Source: Muribaculaceae bacterium (GTDB lineage Bacteria; Bacteroidota; Bacteroidia; Bacteroidales; Muribaculaceae). From it: DNA of 52,240 nt. The stretch covers positions 1 to 52,240 of the forward strand of contig JAFLTQ010000021.1 in assembly GCA_022510385.1 (NCBI GenBank), given 5' to 3'. The translations under genes and the position numbers were made by a program. The notes below the pieces were generated by a model. The model saw nothing but the letters and a program-made list of their open reading frames with translations. It ran no database searches and was not told the origin of the DNA. Of the stretch, positions 26,026 to 33,468 are shown in pieces; the first letter of the stretch is position 1; the number at the start of each line of letters is the position of its first letter.

Positions 26026-26898
26026 ATGGCTAGAAGAAATGTAGATTTAACCTCCCAGGAATGGCGCGACCTCGTCTTCGCCGATAAAAATAAAGAATTC
26101 GGTGCATATGAGCTTAGACGTCAGAGCGACAAACGCCATAATATGGCTGTCCTCTTCACTGTTATAGGTCTTATAGTAGTATTTATCCTTATTCTTGCTT
26201 ATTCTAAATATTCCGATTTCCGCGCTGAACAAGAGCAGCTTGCTCTTCAGGAGCAAAGAGAGAAAATGGCTGCAGCAGAATTGCTGCAACAAGATGAGGC
26301 AGAACCCGAACCGGAGCCGGAACCCGAAGATACGAAAGTAGAAATCGAAATTCCCGAGATCCCTCAGGAAGTTTTGGCAACCGTACAGGTAACTCAAATT
26401 GCCATCGTCGATGCTGACAAGGTGCAGAATGAAGTGATGGACATGGAAGAACAAAAGGAAGACAACACAGCGCGTGGTGTAGTTAACCAGGAAGGTTCTG
26501 ACGATGTTGATAAATTCGAGGCAGTAAAAGAGCAGGTGATTGTTAAAGAACCGGAGCCTGAAAAGCCTAAAGAGGAAGAAATTTTCGTTGCTGTAGAGCA
26601 ACAAGCTGAATTCCCCGGCGGCCAAGCTGCTTTGATGAAATGGCTCAGCAATAATATCAGATATCCTGAAGCCGCTCAGCAAAACGATATCCAAGGTCGT
26701 GTTGTTGTGAAATTCGTAGTAGAAAAGGATGGTTCTATAGGTCACGCTGAAATCGCTCGTGGTGTCGATAAAGACCTTGACCGCGAGGCCCTCCGTGTAG
26801 TCAACAAGATGCCGAAATGGCAACCGGGTAAGAATAATGGTGTAGCCGTTCGTTCTTACTTCAACCTCCCGGTAACATTTAAGCTTCAAAACCAGTAA
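26026..26898 (+). CDS. tonB: TonB energy-transducing protein
   Basis: 290 aa: cytoplasmic N-terminus starting SQEWRDLVFADKNKEFGAYELR (typical of Bacteroidetes TonB), one transmembrane helix (about 43-62), a periplasm-spanning acidic/proline spacer with repeated EPEPEPEP units, and a C-terminal TonB domain (about 195-290) beginning FPGGQAALMKWLSNNIRYP and ending VRSYFNLPVTFKLQ. The domain contacts the TonB box of outer-membrane receptors such as the one at 46 kb. Fourth gene of the exbB-exbD-exbD-tonB unit. Confidence 0.92.
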   Translation: MARRNVDLTSQEWRDLVFADKNKEFGAYELRRQSDKRHNMAVLFTVIGLIVVFILILAYSKYSDFRAEQEQLALQEQREKMAAAELLQQDEAEPEPEPEPEDTKVEIEIPEIPQEVLATVQVTQIAIVDADKVQNEVMDMEEQKEDNTARGVVNQEGSDDVDKFEAVKEQVIVKEPEPEKPKEEEIFVAVEQQAEFPGGQAALMKWLSNNIRYPEAAQQNDIQGRVVVKFVVEKDGSIGHAEIARGVDKDLDREALRVVNKMPKWQPGKNNGVAVRSYFNLPVTFKLQNQ

Positions 26899-26912
26899 TA
26901 CACAAGTATAAT

Positions 26913-27122
26913 ATGGAAAACGATAACATGAACAACAATCTCCCTAAAGGAGGTAGAGTGATTTTCGGGATCTTTATGATTCTGGTGTATCTGGCTGTTG
27001 GCTTGCTTTTCATCTTCGATGTATTCAATATCGACAATGTAGCTATCAGCGCTTCCGTAGGTGGTGTATTATGCGCTTACGGAGTTTGGAGAGGCTACAG
27101 AATGTGGAAAGGAATGAATTGA
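26913..27122 (+). CDS. Small two-helix membrane protein of the TonB operon (69 aa)
   Basis: Starts 14 nt after tonB and ends at the operon terminator, so it belongs to the unit. Two hydrophobic segments: VIFGIFMILVYLAVGLLFIF (about 15-34) and ISASVGGVLCAYGVWRGY (about 45-62). Asn-rich start and basic C-terminal end (RGYRMWKGMN). Small hydrophobic proteins next to ExbB/ExbD/TonB genes recur in Bacteroidales, but I know of no described function. Confidence 0.75.
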   Translation: MENDNMNNNLPKGGRVIFGIFMILVYLAVGLLFIFDVFNIDNVAISASVGGVLCAYGVWRGYRMWKGMN

Positions 27123-27144
27123 TTCTTAATTTCCTATCTTATAG

Positions 27145-27181
27145 AAGAAGGCGTGTCTTAATCGATTCGCCTTCTTTTTTT
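27145..27181 (+). terminator. Rho-independent terminator of the TonB operon
   Basis: A 9-bp stem AAGAAGGCG (27145-27153) / CGCCTTCTT (27168-27176) with a T tract to 27181. Confidence 0.85.
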
Positions 27182-27368
27182 AAGTGCGTATCTCGAAATA
27201 TTATATTAAATATAGAATCCTGTAATGTTTTTTTCACATTTTTTCTATTGCCATGATAACTTTTCATTTCTAATTTGTTAATATATTGTAGCCCCTCTCA
27301 TTAAAACCGGATACTTTGGGGTTCAGAATTCATTTTTTAAATTTTCAAACCCATCAAAAATTACCCCT

Positions 27369-28370
27369 ATGAAAAAGACAATTTTACAATTGGCCCTTGG
27401 CTCTCTTGTTTTAGCCGGTATTGCATCCTGCACCCCAATTAAGAAAGGTGAATATGCCAGTGGTAGCGCTACAATTTTCTGTGACGACGGTTTTAAGAAT
27501 ATTCTTGAAGAGGAAATAGAAGTGTTTGAATACACATATCCACAGGCCAGTATTCTCCCCTTCTATGTGAGTGAACAAGGTGCAATTGACACACTGCTTG
27601 CCAACGGAACTACTGCGATTGTAGTAACCAAGGAACTCTCAAAGGAACAAATTCAATACATGAAGTCAAAATATAAGAGAATTGTAAGACAAGATCCTAT
27701 AGCTGTGGATGCTGTGGCTCTGATCATAAACAAAGATAATCCGGTGAATTCTCTCTCTATGGAAGAAGTGAAACAGATTATGAATGGAGAAATCACTAAG
27801 TGGAGCCAATTGGCTGCCAACGACACAGCTTCTATACGTATAGTTTTTGATAATGCCGGTTCTTCAACGGTTAGCTATCTCCGTGAAAAATTCCTTCCTG
27901 AAGGAAAGACAATATCAGAAGTGGCAAATGCATATGCTCAAGAAAACAATGCTCAAGTATTCGATATCGTAAAGAGCAATCCGGAGGTGCTTGGAGTTAT
28001 AAGTGTAAGCTGGCTTGGTGATGATCTTAGTGCAGCAAAAAAAGTACCTGTAGAAATCAGAAACACTCAATATCAGAATGAAAATGATACTGTAGCCACC
28101 AATCTCACTACAGAAGTAAAAATTCTTAAGATTTCAAATCCCACTGAAGATAATGATTATAGCTTAGTTGCTTACGAACCATATCAAGCATATATTTACA
28201 GCGGAGATTATCCTTTGGTAAGGAAGGTTTATTTCGTATCAACCGCCTCCGGTTCAACAGTAATGAATAGCTTCTATCAGTTTGTGAGAGGTTTTGTGGG
28301 GCAAAAGATTATCAGCAAGACCGGTATACTTCCTTATAAGATGAACCCGAGGGTGGTTCAAGTAATATAA
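27369..28370 (+). CDS. PstS-like substrate-binding lipoprotein
   Basis: 333 aa with a lipoprotein signal (LGSLVLAGIASC, cysteine about 21). The mature part is a PBP-fold substrate-binding domain of the PstS type: GSATIFCDDGF, ILPFYVSEQGAIDTLLANGTTAIVVTKEL, the family's hinge motif DAVALIINKDNPVNSLSMEEVKQIMNGEITKWS (about 117-149) and the anion-loop-like FDNAGSSTVSYL. No ABC transporter genes follow. The gene stands alone behind the TonB operon terminator and ends at its own terminator. In Bacteroidales such PstS-like proteins often sit beside TonB/ExbBD genes; phosphate is the presumed ligand by family. Confidence 0.85.
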   Translation: MKKTILQLALGSLVLAGIASCTPIKKGEYASGSATIFCDDGFKNILEEEIEVFEYTYPQASILPFYVSEQGAIDTLLANGTTAIVVTKELSKEQIQYMKSKYKRIVRQDPIAVDAVALIINKDNPVNSLSMEEVKQIMNGEITKWSQLAANDTASIRIVFDNAGSSTVSYLREKFLPEGKTISEVANAYAQENNAQVFDIVKSNPEVLGVISVSWLGDDLSAAKKVPVEIRNTQYQNENDTVATNLTTEVKILKISNPTEDNDYSLVAYEPYQAYIYSGDYPLVRKVYFVSTASGSTVMNSFYQFVRGFVGQKIISKTGILPYKMNPRVVQVI

Positions 28371-28391
28371 AAAACCTACCCCCTAAATAAC

Positions 28392-28428
28392 GAGGATGCA
28401 CCTTTATTGAAGGAGCATCCTCTTTTTT
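28392..28428 (+). terminator. Rho-independent terminator after the PstS-like gene
   Basis: An 8-bp perfect stem GAGGATGC (28392-28399) / GCATCCTC (28415-28422) followed by six Ts. It sits between converging genes. Confidence 0.85.
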
Positions 28429-28493
28429 ATATTATTATATTGGTTTTAGGTATTATTTTTTGTTGTTTTATATCAAACCCTTTTGTAATTTCT

Positions 28494-29780
28494 TTATTTA
28501 TTGGTCATTATTTTGAGCACAAGTCTATCGGTGGCTTTCATGGCCTCTCTTCCTATCGATGTCAGATTATGTATAGTCTCATCAACATCGTCAGAAATGA
28601 TTCCCTCAGCCTCTGTGACACTTTTATTCTCCATCGCCAGCATTGCTGACATAAGGGCTGTCCCGGCTCCCGAGGATATTTTTAAAGCACAAGAAGGCTT
28701 GGCACCATCACAAATCATTCCGGTGATATTAGCAATCATATTCTTTACAGCCGAACTGATTTGAGGATATCCTCCACCCATCAGATAAACAATACCTGAT
28801 GAAGCTCCGGTGGAGGCTACAACGCATCCGCATAGTGCAGATAATCTCCCTAAACTTTGCTTTATATATATACTCGTCAGATGACTTAAAATAAGAGCTC
28901 GTGAAAGCGACTCTTCATCTGCCTCTATATCTTCAGCAAAACTGACGACAGGCATCGTGGCACAAATTCCCTGATTACCACTTCCCGAGTTTGACATCAC
29001 CGCTATCGTGGCTCCCCCCATTCGGGCATCACATGCTGCTGATGTAGAGCTCAAAATATTGGTAAGGATTGAGTCACCGAAAAGAGGGCTTCCTTTCTTC
29101 TTCATAGTGTAACCTAAAGAATGACCATAATTATGAGTCAATCCCACCTCAGAAGCTGCCTTATTTAGACGCTTCGACTCTAATATAAAATCAATCTCTT
29201 TATAAGGAGCAGACATAGCAAAATCATACACCTTTCGTAAATTCAGTTCCGGATCTGTATCTTCTTCTGTCTGATCCGTAGAAAAAACATCCTTCTTTTC
29301 CATGATAATCTCCCCGTTTAGGGATATATGCACGAAATTTGTATGATTATCTTTTATTATTACACGCGAAGAATCCCCGCTTTCTCCGTAACATGTCACT
29401 TCAATATACAATATGGAAGGCGAATCAACCTTATGAGATATGGAAATTTTGCGGTCATTGATAAAAGCCTTTCCCTCCTCAACACTTTCCGGACTAACAT
29501 CTCGCAAAACTTCCAGGCCATATTCGGATTTTCCAATTAAGGCTCCTAAAGCTATTGCAATAGGAAGTCCGATCATCCCGGTGCCCGGAATACCCACTCC
29601 CATCGCATTCTTTAGCATATTGCCACTTAATTCCACCTCTATCCGGGAAGGTGTATATCCTAACACCTCCGTCGCTTTGGCCACACATAATGCCACGGCA
29701 GCCGGTTCGGTGCACCCTAAAGCCGGAACAACCTCTCGTTTGATAAGCTTGATTATAGCTTCACGTTCTTCTCTTTCCAA
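28494..29780 (-). CDS. L-cysteine desulfidase / UPF0597 family (CyuA/YhaM-like)
   Basis: 428 aa. The N-terminal VVPALGCTEPAAVAL with conserved C23 and the SGNMLKNAMGVGIPGTGMIGLPIAIALGA segment are diagnostic of the UPF0597 family, as are SGSGNQGICATMPVV and the C-terminal GMICDGAKPSCALKISSGAGTA, whose cysteines are candidate Fe-S ligands. Members degrade L-cysteine to pyruvate, ammonia and sulfide (E. coli CyuA, archaeal Cds). It is distantly related to the serine dehydratase alpha chain. It converges with the PstS-like gene and follows the thymidine kinase gene by 72 nt on the same strand. Confidence 0.88.
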   Translation of the reverse strand: MEREEREAIIKLIKREVVPALGCTEPAAVALCVAKATEVLGYTPSRIEVELSGNMLKNAMGVGIPGTGMIGLPIAIALGALIGKSEYGLEVLRDVSPESVEEGKAFINDRKISISHKVDSPSILYIEVTCYGESGDSSRVIIKDNHTNFVHISLNGEIIMEKKDVFSTDQTEEDTDPELNLRKVYDFAMSAPYKEIDFILESKRLNKAASEVGLTHNYGHSLGYTMKKKGSPLFGDSILTNILSSTSAACDARMGGATIAVMSNSGSGNQGICATMPVVSFAEDIEADEESLSRALILSHLTSIYIKQSLGRLSALCGCVVASTGASSGIVYLMGGGYPQISSAVKNMIANITGMICDGAKPSCALKISSGAGTALMSAMLAMENKSVTEAEGIISDDVDETIHNLTSIGREAMKATDRLVLKIMTNK

Positions 29781-29852
29781 TGGTAATAGAATTATCGAAT
29801 TGAGGGATGTTATGTTTTATAAAAATATTTGAAAAGTTGGAAGAATAAACCG

Positions 29853-30479
29853 TTACAAATCAAATGGAAGAGTATTCCGAGAGAGACTCGCTATCCGCTT
29901 GTTTCGCCAACAACGACGGCAAACTGCAATATACCGGTCGTTACCACCAATCTCTACCTGTTCACCCTCCGTGATTATATCTCCCTTTGAATCTATCCTC
30001 GCATTTACAATGGTCTTCCCTCCACATGAACATGTTGACTTCACTTCATCGATTGTGTCGGCTACTTCAAAGAGTCTCCGACTACCCTCAAACATATTTG
30101 TTTTGAAATCTGTGCGCAATCCATAGCATATGATATTGCACCCGAAATCATCTACAATATGTGCTAACTGGTCAACTTGAGCTGCACTGAGAAATTGTGC
30201 CTCATCCACGAGAATCCATTCGGGCAACATCCCGCCGGATTCATTCATATTGGATATTTCCTGATAAATGTCACTTTCAGGGTAGATCCATCTACATTCC
30301 CGCTCTATTCCAATACGGCTTTTGATTACATTCTTCTGTTCGCGTGTGTCGGTTGCCGGCTTATAACAGAGGTAGGCAATCCCCCTCTCTTCAAAATTAT
30401 ATGCATTCGTTAAAAGTAATGCTGTCTTGGCCGAACCCATCGTTCCATATCGGAAGTATAGTTTTCCTCTATCTTTCAT
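29853..30479 (-). CDS. tdk: Thymidine kinase (TK1-like)
   Basis: Salvage enzyme phosphorylating thymidine. 208 aa with Walker A GTMGSAKT (12-19), Walker B/catalytic VDEAQFL (91-97, E93 being the general base) and the zinc-binding lasso with C150/C152 and C187/C190. The Walker A has GSAK rather than the commoner SGK, as in the YRYGTMGSAKT subgroup of bacterial TK1-like enzymes. A -7-like element on the minus strand (CAAAATTA at 30509-30516 in + orientation) lies about 30 nt upstream. Possibly cotranscribed with the downstream cysteine desulfidase. Confidence 0.93.
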   Translation of the reverse strand: MKDRGKLYFRYGTMGSAKTALLLTNAYNFEERGIAYLCYKPATDTREQKNVIKSRIGIERECRWIYPESDIYQEISNMNESGGMLPEWILVDEAQFLSAAQVDQLAHIVDDFGCNIICYGLRTDFKTNMFEGSRRLFEVADTIDEVKSTCSCGGKTIVNARIDSKGDIITEGEQVEIGGNDRYIAVCRRCWRNKRIASLSRNTLPFDL

Positions 30480-30585
30480 CTCTTTGGATTTCCCTCGCTT
30501 ATTAATCCCAAAATTACTAAATTTTACCGAGAGGATTCCCTCTATTTATGTTAAAATTTGAGGAATCTAAATCCTATATCTAAAT

Positions 30586-30611
30586 AAAAAAAGATGCATC
30601 TAAGATACATC
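30586..30611 (-). terminator. Terminator for the small membrane-protein genes
   Basis: Read on the minus strand: stem GATGTATC (30604-30611) / GATGCATC (30593-30600) with one G-U pair and a TTA loop, then seven Ts (30586-30592). It lies about 30 nt after the stop at 30641. Confidence 0.75.
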
Positions 30612-30640
30612 CTTTCTTCTTGATATTTTTTGTTATTTAC

Positions 30641-30844
30641 TTATGGGTGGGTTATTGCCGGTGATGCAATCTCTACTGCCGGAGCCGCCTCAGGCATTGG
30701 ATTATCAAAGCCGGCATAATTCGACATATCTAAAAACATCAGTACCAACAAAGCTACTATGAAACACCCTACAATAGTGTATAACCATCCCATCCAACGA
30801 TATCTCTCAACCACTCCGCGGCGCTCTCTGTTATCTCCTTCCAT
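30641..30844 (-). CDS. Small single-pass membrane protein (67 aa), function unknown
   Basis: Charged N-terminus (MEGDNRERRGVVERYR), one transmembrane helix (WLYTIVGCFIVALLVLMFL, about 20-38) and an Ala/Pro-rich C-terminal tail. Probable N-in orientation by the positive-inside rule. No family recognised. It is followed by a terminator and preceded 32 nt upstream by a 33-codon membrane peptide gene. The three genes 30641-31561 look like one transcription unit. Confidence 0.65.
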   Translation of the reverse strand: MEGDNRERRGVVERYRWMGWLYTIVGCFIVALLVLMFLDMSNYAGFDNPMPEAAPAVEIASPAITHP

Positions 30845-30876
30845 ATTTTTTTGATTTTTAGATGGTCATTTAATTA

Positions 30877-30978
30877 TTATACATGTACGGCAATCATTTT
30901 CCAGATTACGAGACCTACAACTACACAGGCTACCAGTATAGCTAAGCCAATCAATAATTTTCTTGTTTTCGGTGACAT
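30877..30978 (-). CDS. Very small single-pass membrane peptide (33 aa)
   Basis: ATG at 30976-30978, stop TAA at 30877-30879. Basic start MSPKTRK, then one continuous hydrophobic helix (LLIGLAILVACVVVGLVIW, 8-26) and a short basic/hydrophobic end (KMIAVHV). It fits perfectly between its same-strand neighbours (19 nt after the DoxX-like gene, 32 nt before the next) and shows a normal bacterial small-membrane-protein layout. It is below common gene-finding thresholds. Function unknown. Confidence 0.6.
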   Translation of the reverse strand: MSPKTRKLLIGLAILVACVVVGLVIWKMIAVHV

Positions 30979-30997
30979 AACGTAAAGAGTTAGGTGG

Positions 30998-31561
30998 TTA
31001 AAAATTTACTTTGTGAAATGCCCTATAACCGAGATAGTTCTCTTTCATTTTTCTCTCATGCCTTTTCTTATTTCTTTTTATAGCAGTTTTGATGATAGTG
31101 TCGCATGAATATTTGCCTGCTCCGGCGACTCCGAAAATAAGGCAACCGAACATCATCGAAAAGAGAGAAATATCGGGAACTCCTGCTCTTATAGAGAGCG
31201 CTCCAAGAATACAATAATAAACAGCAGCCCCTAACATCACCGGTCGCGTAAGCAGTCCCAATGCTAAAAAGCCTCCAAAACTAAGGGAGCAGATGGCTAA
31301 GGAAACTTCTCCAATATGCATAAAGGAAAGCCCTGTGACTATTAGAATTGTGGCAAACAATGTACGCAATGGCACACTATATTTACCCATTTCTCCAAGG
31401 CCACTCTTTGTACTTGGAAATGCTATCTGAAGAATATCGATACTTCCTGTTTGTGACTCTTCCCTCAGAACCTGACTGCGGAATATTGATGACACCGGAG
31501 TCTCTACTTGCCCCAAAGCATTTTTTGAAGGGTTAACGGATATTGTATCGTTGATTTTCAT
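30998..31561 (-). CDS. Four-helix membrane protein, possibly DoxX-like
   Basis: 187 aa. Residues 1-60 are polar with no motif. Then four hydrophobic segments follow: LRTLFATILIVTGLSFMHIG, LAICSLSFGGFLALGLLTRP, LGAAVYYCILGALSIRAG and ISLFSMMFGCLIFGVAGAG. The end is a strongly basic tail (AIKRNKKRHERKMK). The segment FGGFLALGLLTRPVML recalls the DoxX family (FGlLLlLGLlTRlaa), a quinone/redox-associated membrane family, and the four-helix count agrees, but the match is weak. It starts the minus-strand unit of three small membrane-protein genes. Confidence 0.5.
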   Translation of the reverse strand: MKINDTISVNPSKNALGQVETPVSSIFRSQVLREESQTGSIDILQIAFPSTKSGLGEMGKYSVPLRTLFATILIVTGLSFMHIGEVSLAICSLSFGGFLALGLLTRPVMLGAAVYYCILGALSIRAGVPDISLFSMMFGCLIFGVAGAGKYSCDTIIKTAIKRNKKRHERKMKENYLGYRAFHKVNF

Positions 31562-31689
31562 AAGTTCTAATTTTTAAGGGTTGCTTTATATGATTAACAC
31601 ATAAGCCTGATAAAAGTTTTCAATCCATAAAAAATTAGAACGAAAAATTTAGAGATAACTCCCTAATTTATGTAATATTGGAAATAGTT

Positions 31690-32196
31690 TTATTTTGGCG
31701 AAAAAATAATAACCGGAGCATTATGAAGGCCTACATAAGTACGGTTTCTCTTCTTTTGATACTCTTGTTCAAACTTCACCGCCTGTTTCAAATCACCGAA
31801 AGAACCGGCTATAGTATAATACATTCCTTCCGAATCTTGTGCTGCAAAAGCTTGCAACCTCTCTTCCCTCAAATCTTTAACTTGGGCAAGACAATTGGTT
31901 GACATTTTATACATTCCAACTGCCACATTATAAACTCCGGGAATTTCTGTCGCCTCTTCCACAGGCTTTAGATTCTGACGCATCAAAAAGACTTTAACTC
32001 CATCCACCTCTTTAAGTTGCATTCCGTCAATTTCCTGCAATTCCGATGTTTGCATCTGCAAATTCATATCTTCAAGAGCCGCCTTGCGCTTGTTTAAGGC
32101 TGCATCATATGCCGTTTTATAACCTTTTTCCGTAGGTTTACATCCACCTAATAAAAAAACTGAAGCCAACAACAGCACTAATAATACCTTTCCCAT
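31690..32196 (-). CDS. SPOR-domain lipoprotein
   Basis: 168 aa. Lipoprotein signal VLLLASVFLLGGC (cysteine about 19). The middle is helical and charged. The last ~45 residues (YYTIAGSFGDLKQAVKFEQEY, then YVGLHNAPVIIFSPK) match the SPOR domain, which binds peptidoglycan glycan strands lacking stem peptides and so concentrates at division sites. The protein is short, with a single SPOR copy. It lies between gmd upstream and the small membrane genes downstream on the same strand, with gaps of 43 and 128 nt. Confidence 0.75.
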   Translation of the reverse strand: MGKVLLVLLLASVFLLGGCKPTEKGYKTAYDAALNKRKAALEDMNLQMQTSELQEIDGMQLKEVDGVKVFLMRQNLKPVEEATEIPGVYNVAVGMYKMSTNCLAQVKDLREERLQAFAAQDSEGMYYTIAGSFGDLKQAVKFEQEYQKKRNRTYVGLHNAPVIIFSPK

Positions 32197-32239
32197 AAAA
32201 AATAAATTTGTTATTTAGAGCCCTCCATAAATCAAGCTC

Positions 32240-33337
32240 TTATTTGACGATTCCTTTTTCCAAATATTCAGCGAGATTTCTCGACACGTGATCTCCCGCT
32301 CTCTCAATCGCCACTTTGGCCATATCGGCATCTACCATTAGTTTCACCAATTCTTCGAAAGATGTCTTCTTCAACGGATCCCATCCGAGCTCGCGTTTTG
32401 CTTTTGAGGGATCACCAAGAAGATTAACCACATCTGTAGGCCTATAGAAATCGGGAGAAACCTCTACTAATACCTTACCGGTTTTTGAATCTCTTCCAAC
32501 TTCATTTTCCCCTTCACCTTCGAATATCAGATCAATACCCGCGTGCTTGAATGCCAATAGACAGAATTCCCTGACAGAATGTTGTTCCCCGGTGGCGATA
32601 ACATAATCATCCGGTTTTTCTTGCTGAAGAATAAGCCACATACATTCCACATAATCCTTGGCATATCCCCAATCTCTTAAGGAAGAAAGATTTCCAAGAT
32701 ATAATTTCTCTTGTTTCCCTTGTGCAATACGGGCCGCCGCAAGGGTGATTTTGCGGGTTACAAAGGTTTCTCCCCGGCGTTCCGATTCATGATTGAAAAG
32801 GATTCCCGAACAGGCAAACATATCATATGCCTCTCTATATTCCTTGACAATCCAAAAACCATACAATTTGGCAACTGCATAAGGTGAATAGGGATGGAAT
32901 GGGGTTTCTTCGTTTTGTGGGACAGCCTCCACTTTGCCATAAAGCTCCGAGGTTGATGCCTGATAGAAACGGCATGTTTTTGCCAATCCGGTCTGACGAA
33001 TTCCCTCAAGCATACGTAAAACACCAGTACCATCCACATTGGCTGTATATTCGGGTGAATCAAAACTTACCTGCACATGGCTTTGGGCTGCGAGATTATA
33101 GACTTCATCCGGCCTCACAAGATTCAACACTCGAATAATACTCATAGAATCCCCTAAATCTGCATAATGAAGGTGGAAATGGGGATGGCTCTCCAAATGG
33201 GCTATACGTTCCCGGAAGTCTACTGATGAACGACGGATGATGCCATGAACTTGATATCCCTTTTCTAATAAAAACTCTGAAAGAAAAGATCCATCCTGCC
33301 CTGCTACTCCTGTTATTAACGCCGTTTTAGTTCCCAT
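32240..33337 (-). CDS. gmd: GDP-mannose 4,6-dehydratase
   Basis: Converts GDP-D-mannose to GDP-4-keto-6-deoxymannose, the precursor of GDP-L-fucose and related sugars for capsule, O-antigen or protein O-glycans. 365 aa, short-chain dehydrogenase fold: [16 protein letters not shown] (NADP-binding GxxGxxG), [23 protein letters not shown], the TSELYGK active-site region, [11 protein letters not shown] (YxxxK) and [11 protein letters not shown]. All are standard for Gmd. GDP-fucose synthase (fcl) is not adjacent here, unlike in many genomes. A minus-strand -7-like CAAATTTA (33352-33359) lies just upstream. Confidence 0.95.
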   Translation of the reverse strand: MGTKTALITGVAGQDGSFLSEFLLEKGYQVHGIIRRSSVDFRERIAHLESHPHFHLHYADLGDSMSIIRVLNLVRPDEVYNLAAQSHVQVSFDSPEYTANVDGTGVLRMLEGIRQTGLAKTCRFYQASTSELYGKVEAVPQNEETPFHPYSPYAVAKLYGFWIVKEYREAYDMFACSGILFNHESERRGETFVTRKITLAAARIAQGKQEKLYLGNLSSLRDWGYAKDYVECMWLILQQEKPDDYVIATGEQHSVREFCLLAFKHAGIDLIFEGEGENEVGRDSKTGKVLVEVSPDFYRPTDVVNLLGDPSKAKRELGWDPLKKTSFEELVKLMVDADMAKVAIERAGDHVSRNLAEYLEKGIVK

Positions 33338-33468
33338 TCTTTTTTATTTTTCAAATTTAAAGCAAGAAACTTTAAGATTGTAAAATTCTGTTTTCTTAAA
33401 TAATCTCCTTCACAAATAGACTCCTCTTTAACGCCAACCGTTAAACACGGTGTATAATACCCCTTACT

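Noticed and set aside
26047..26889. 280-codon open frame antisense to tonB
   Set aside because: It is the mirror of tonB's biased codons. Its translation is rich in F, L, H and I without domain structure, and tonB itself has unmistakable motifs.
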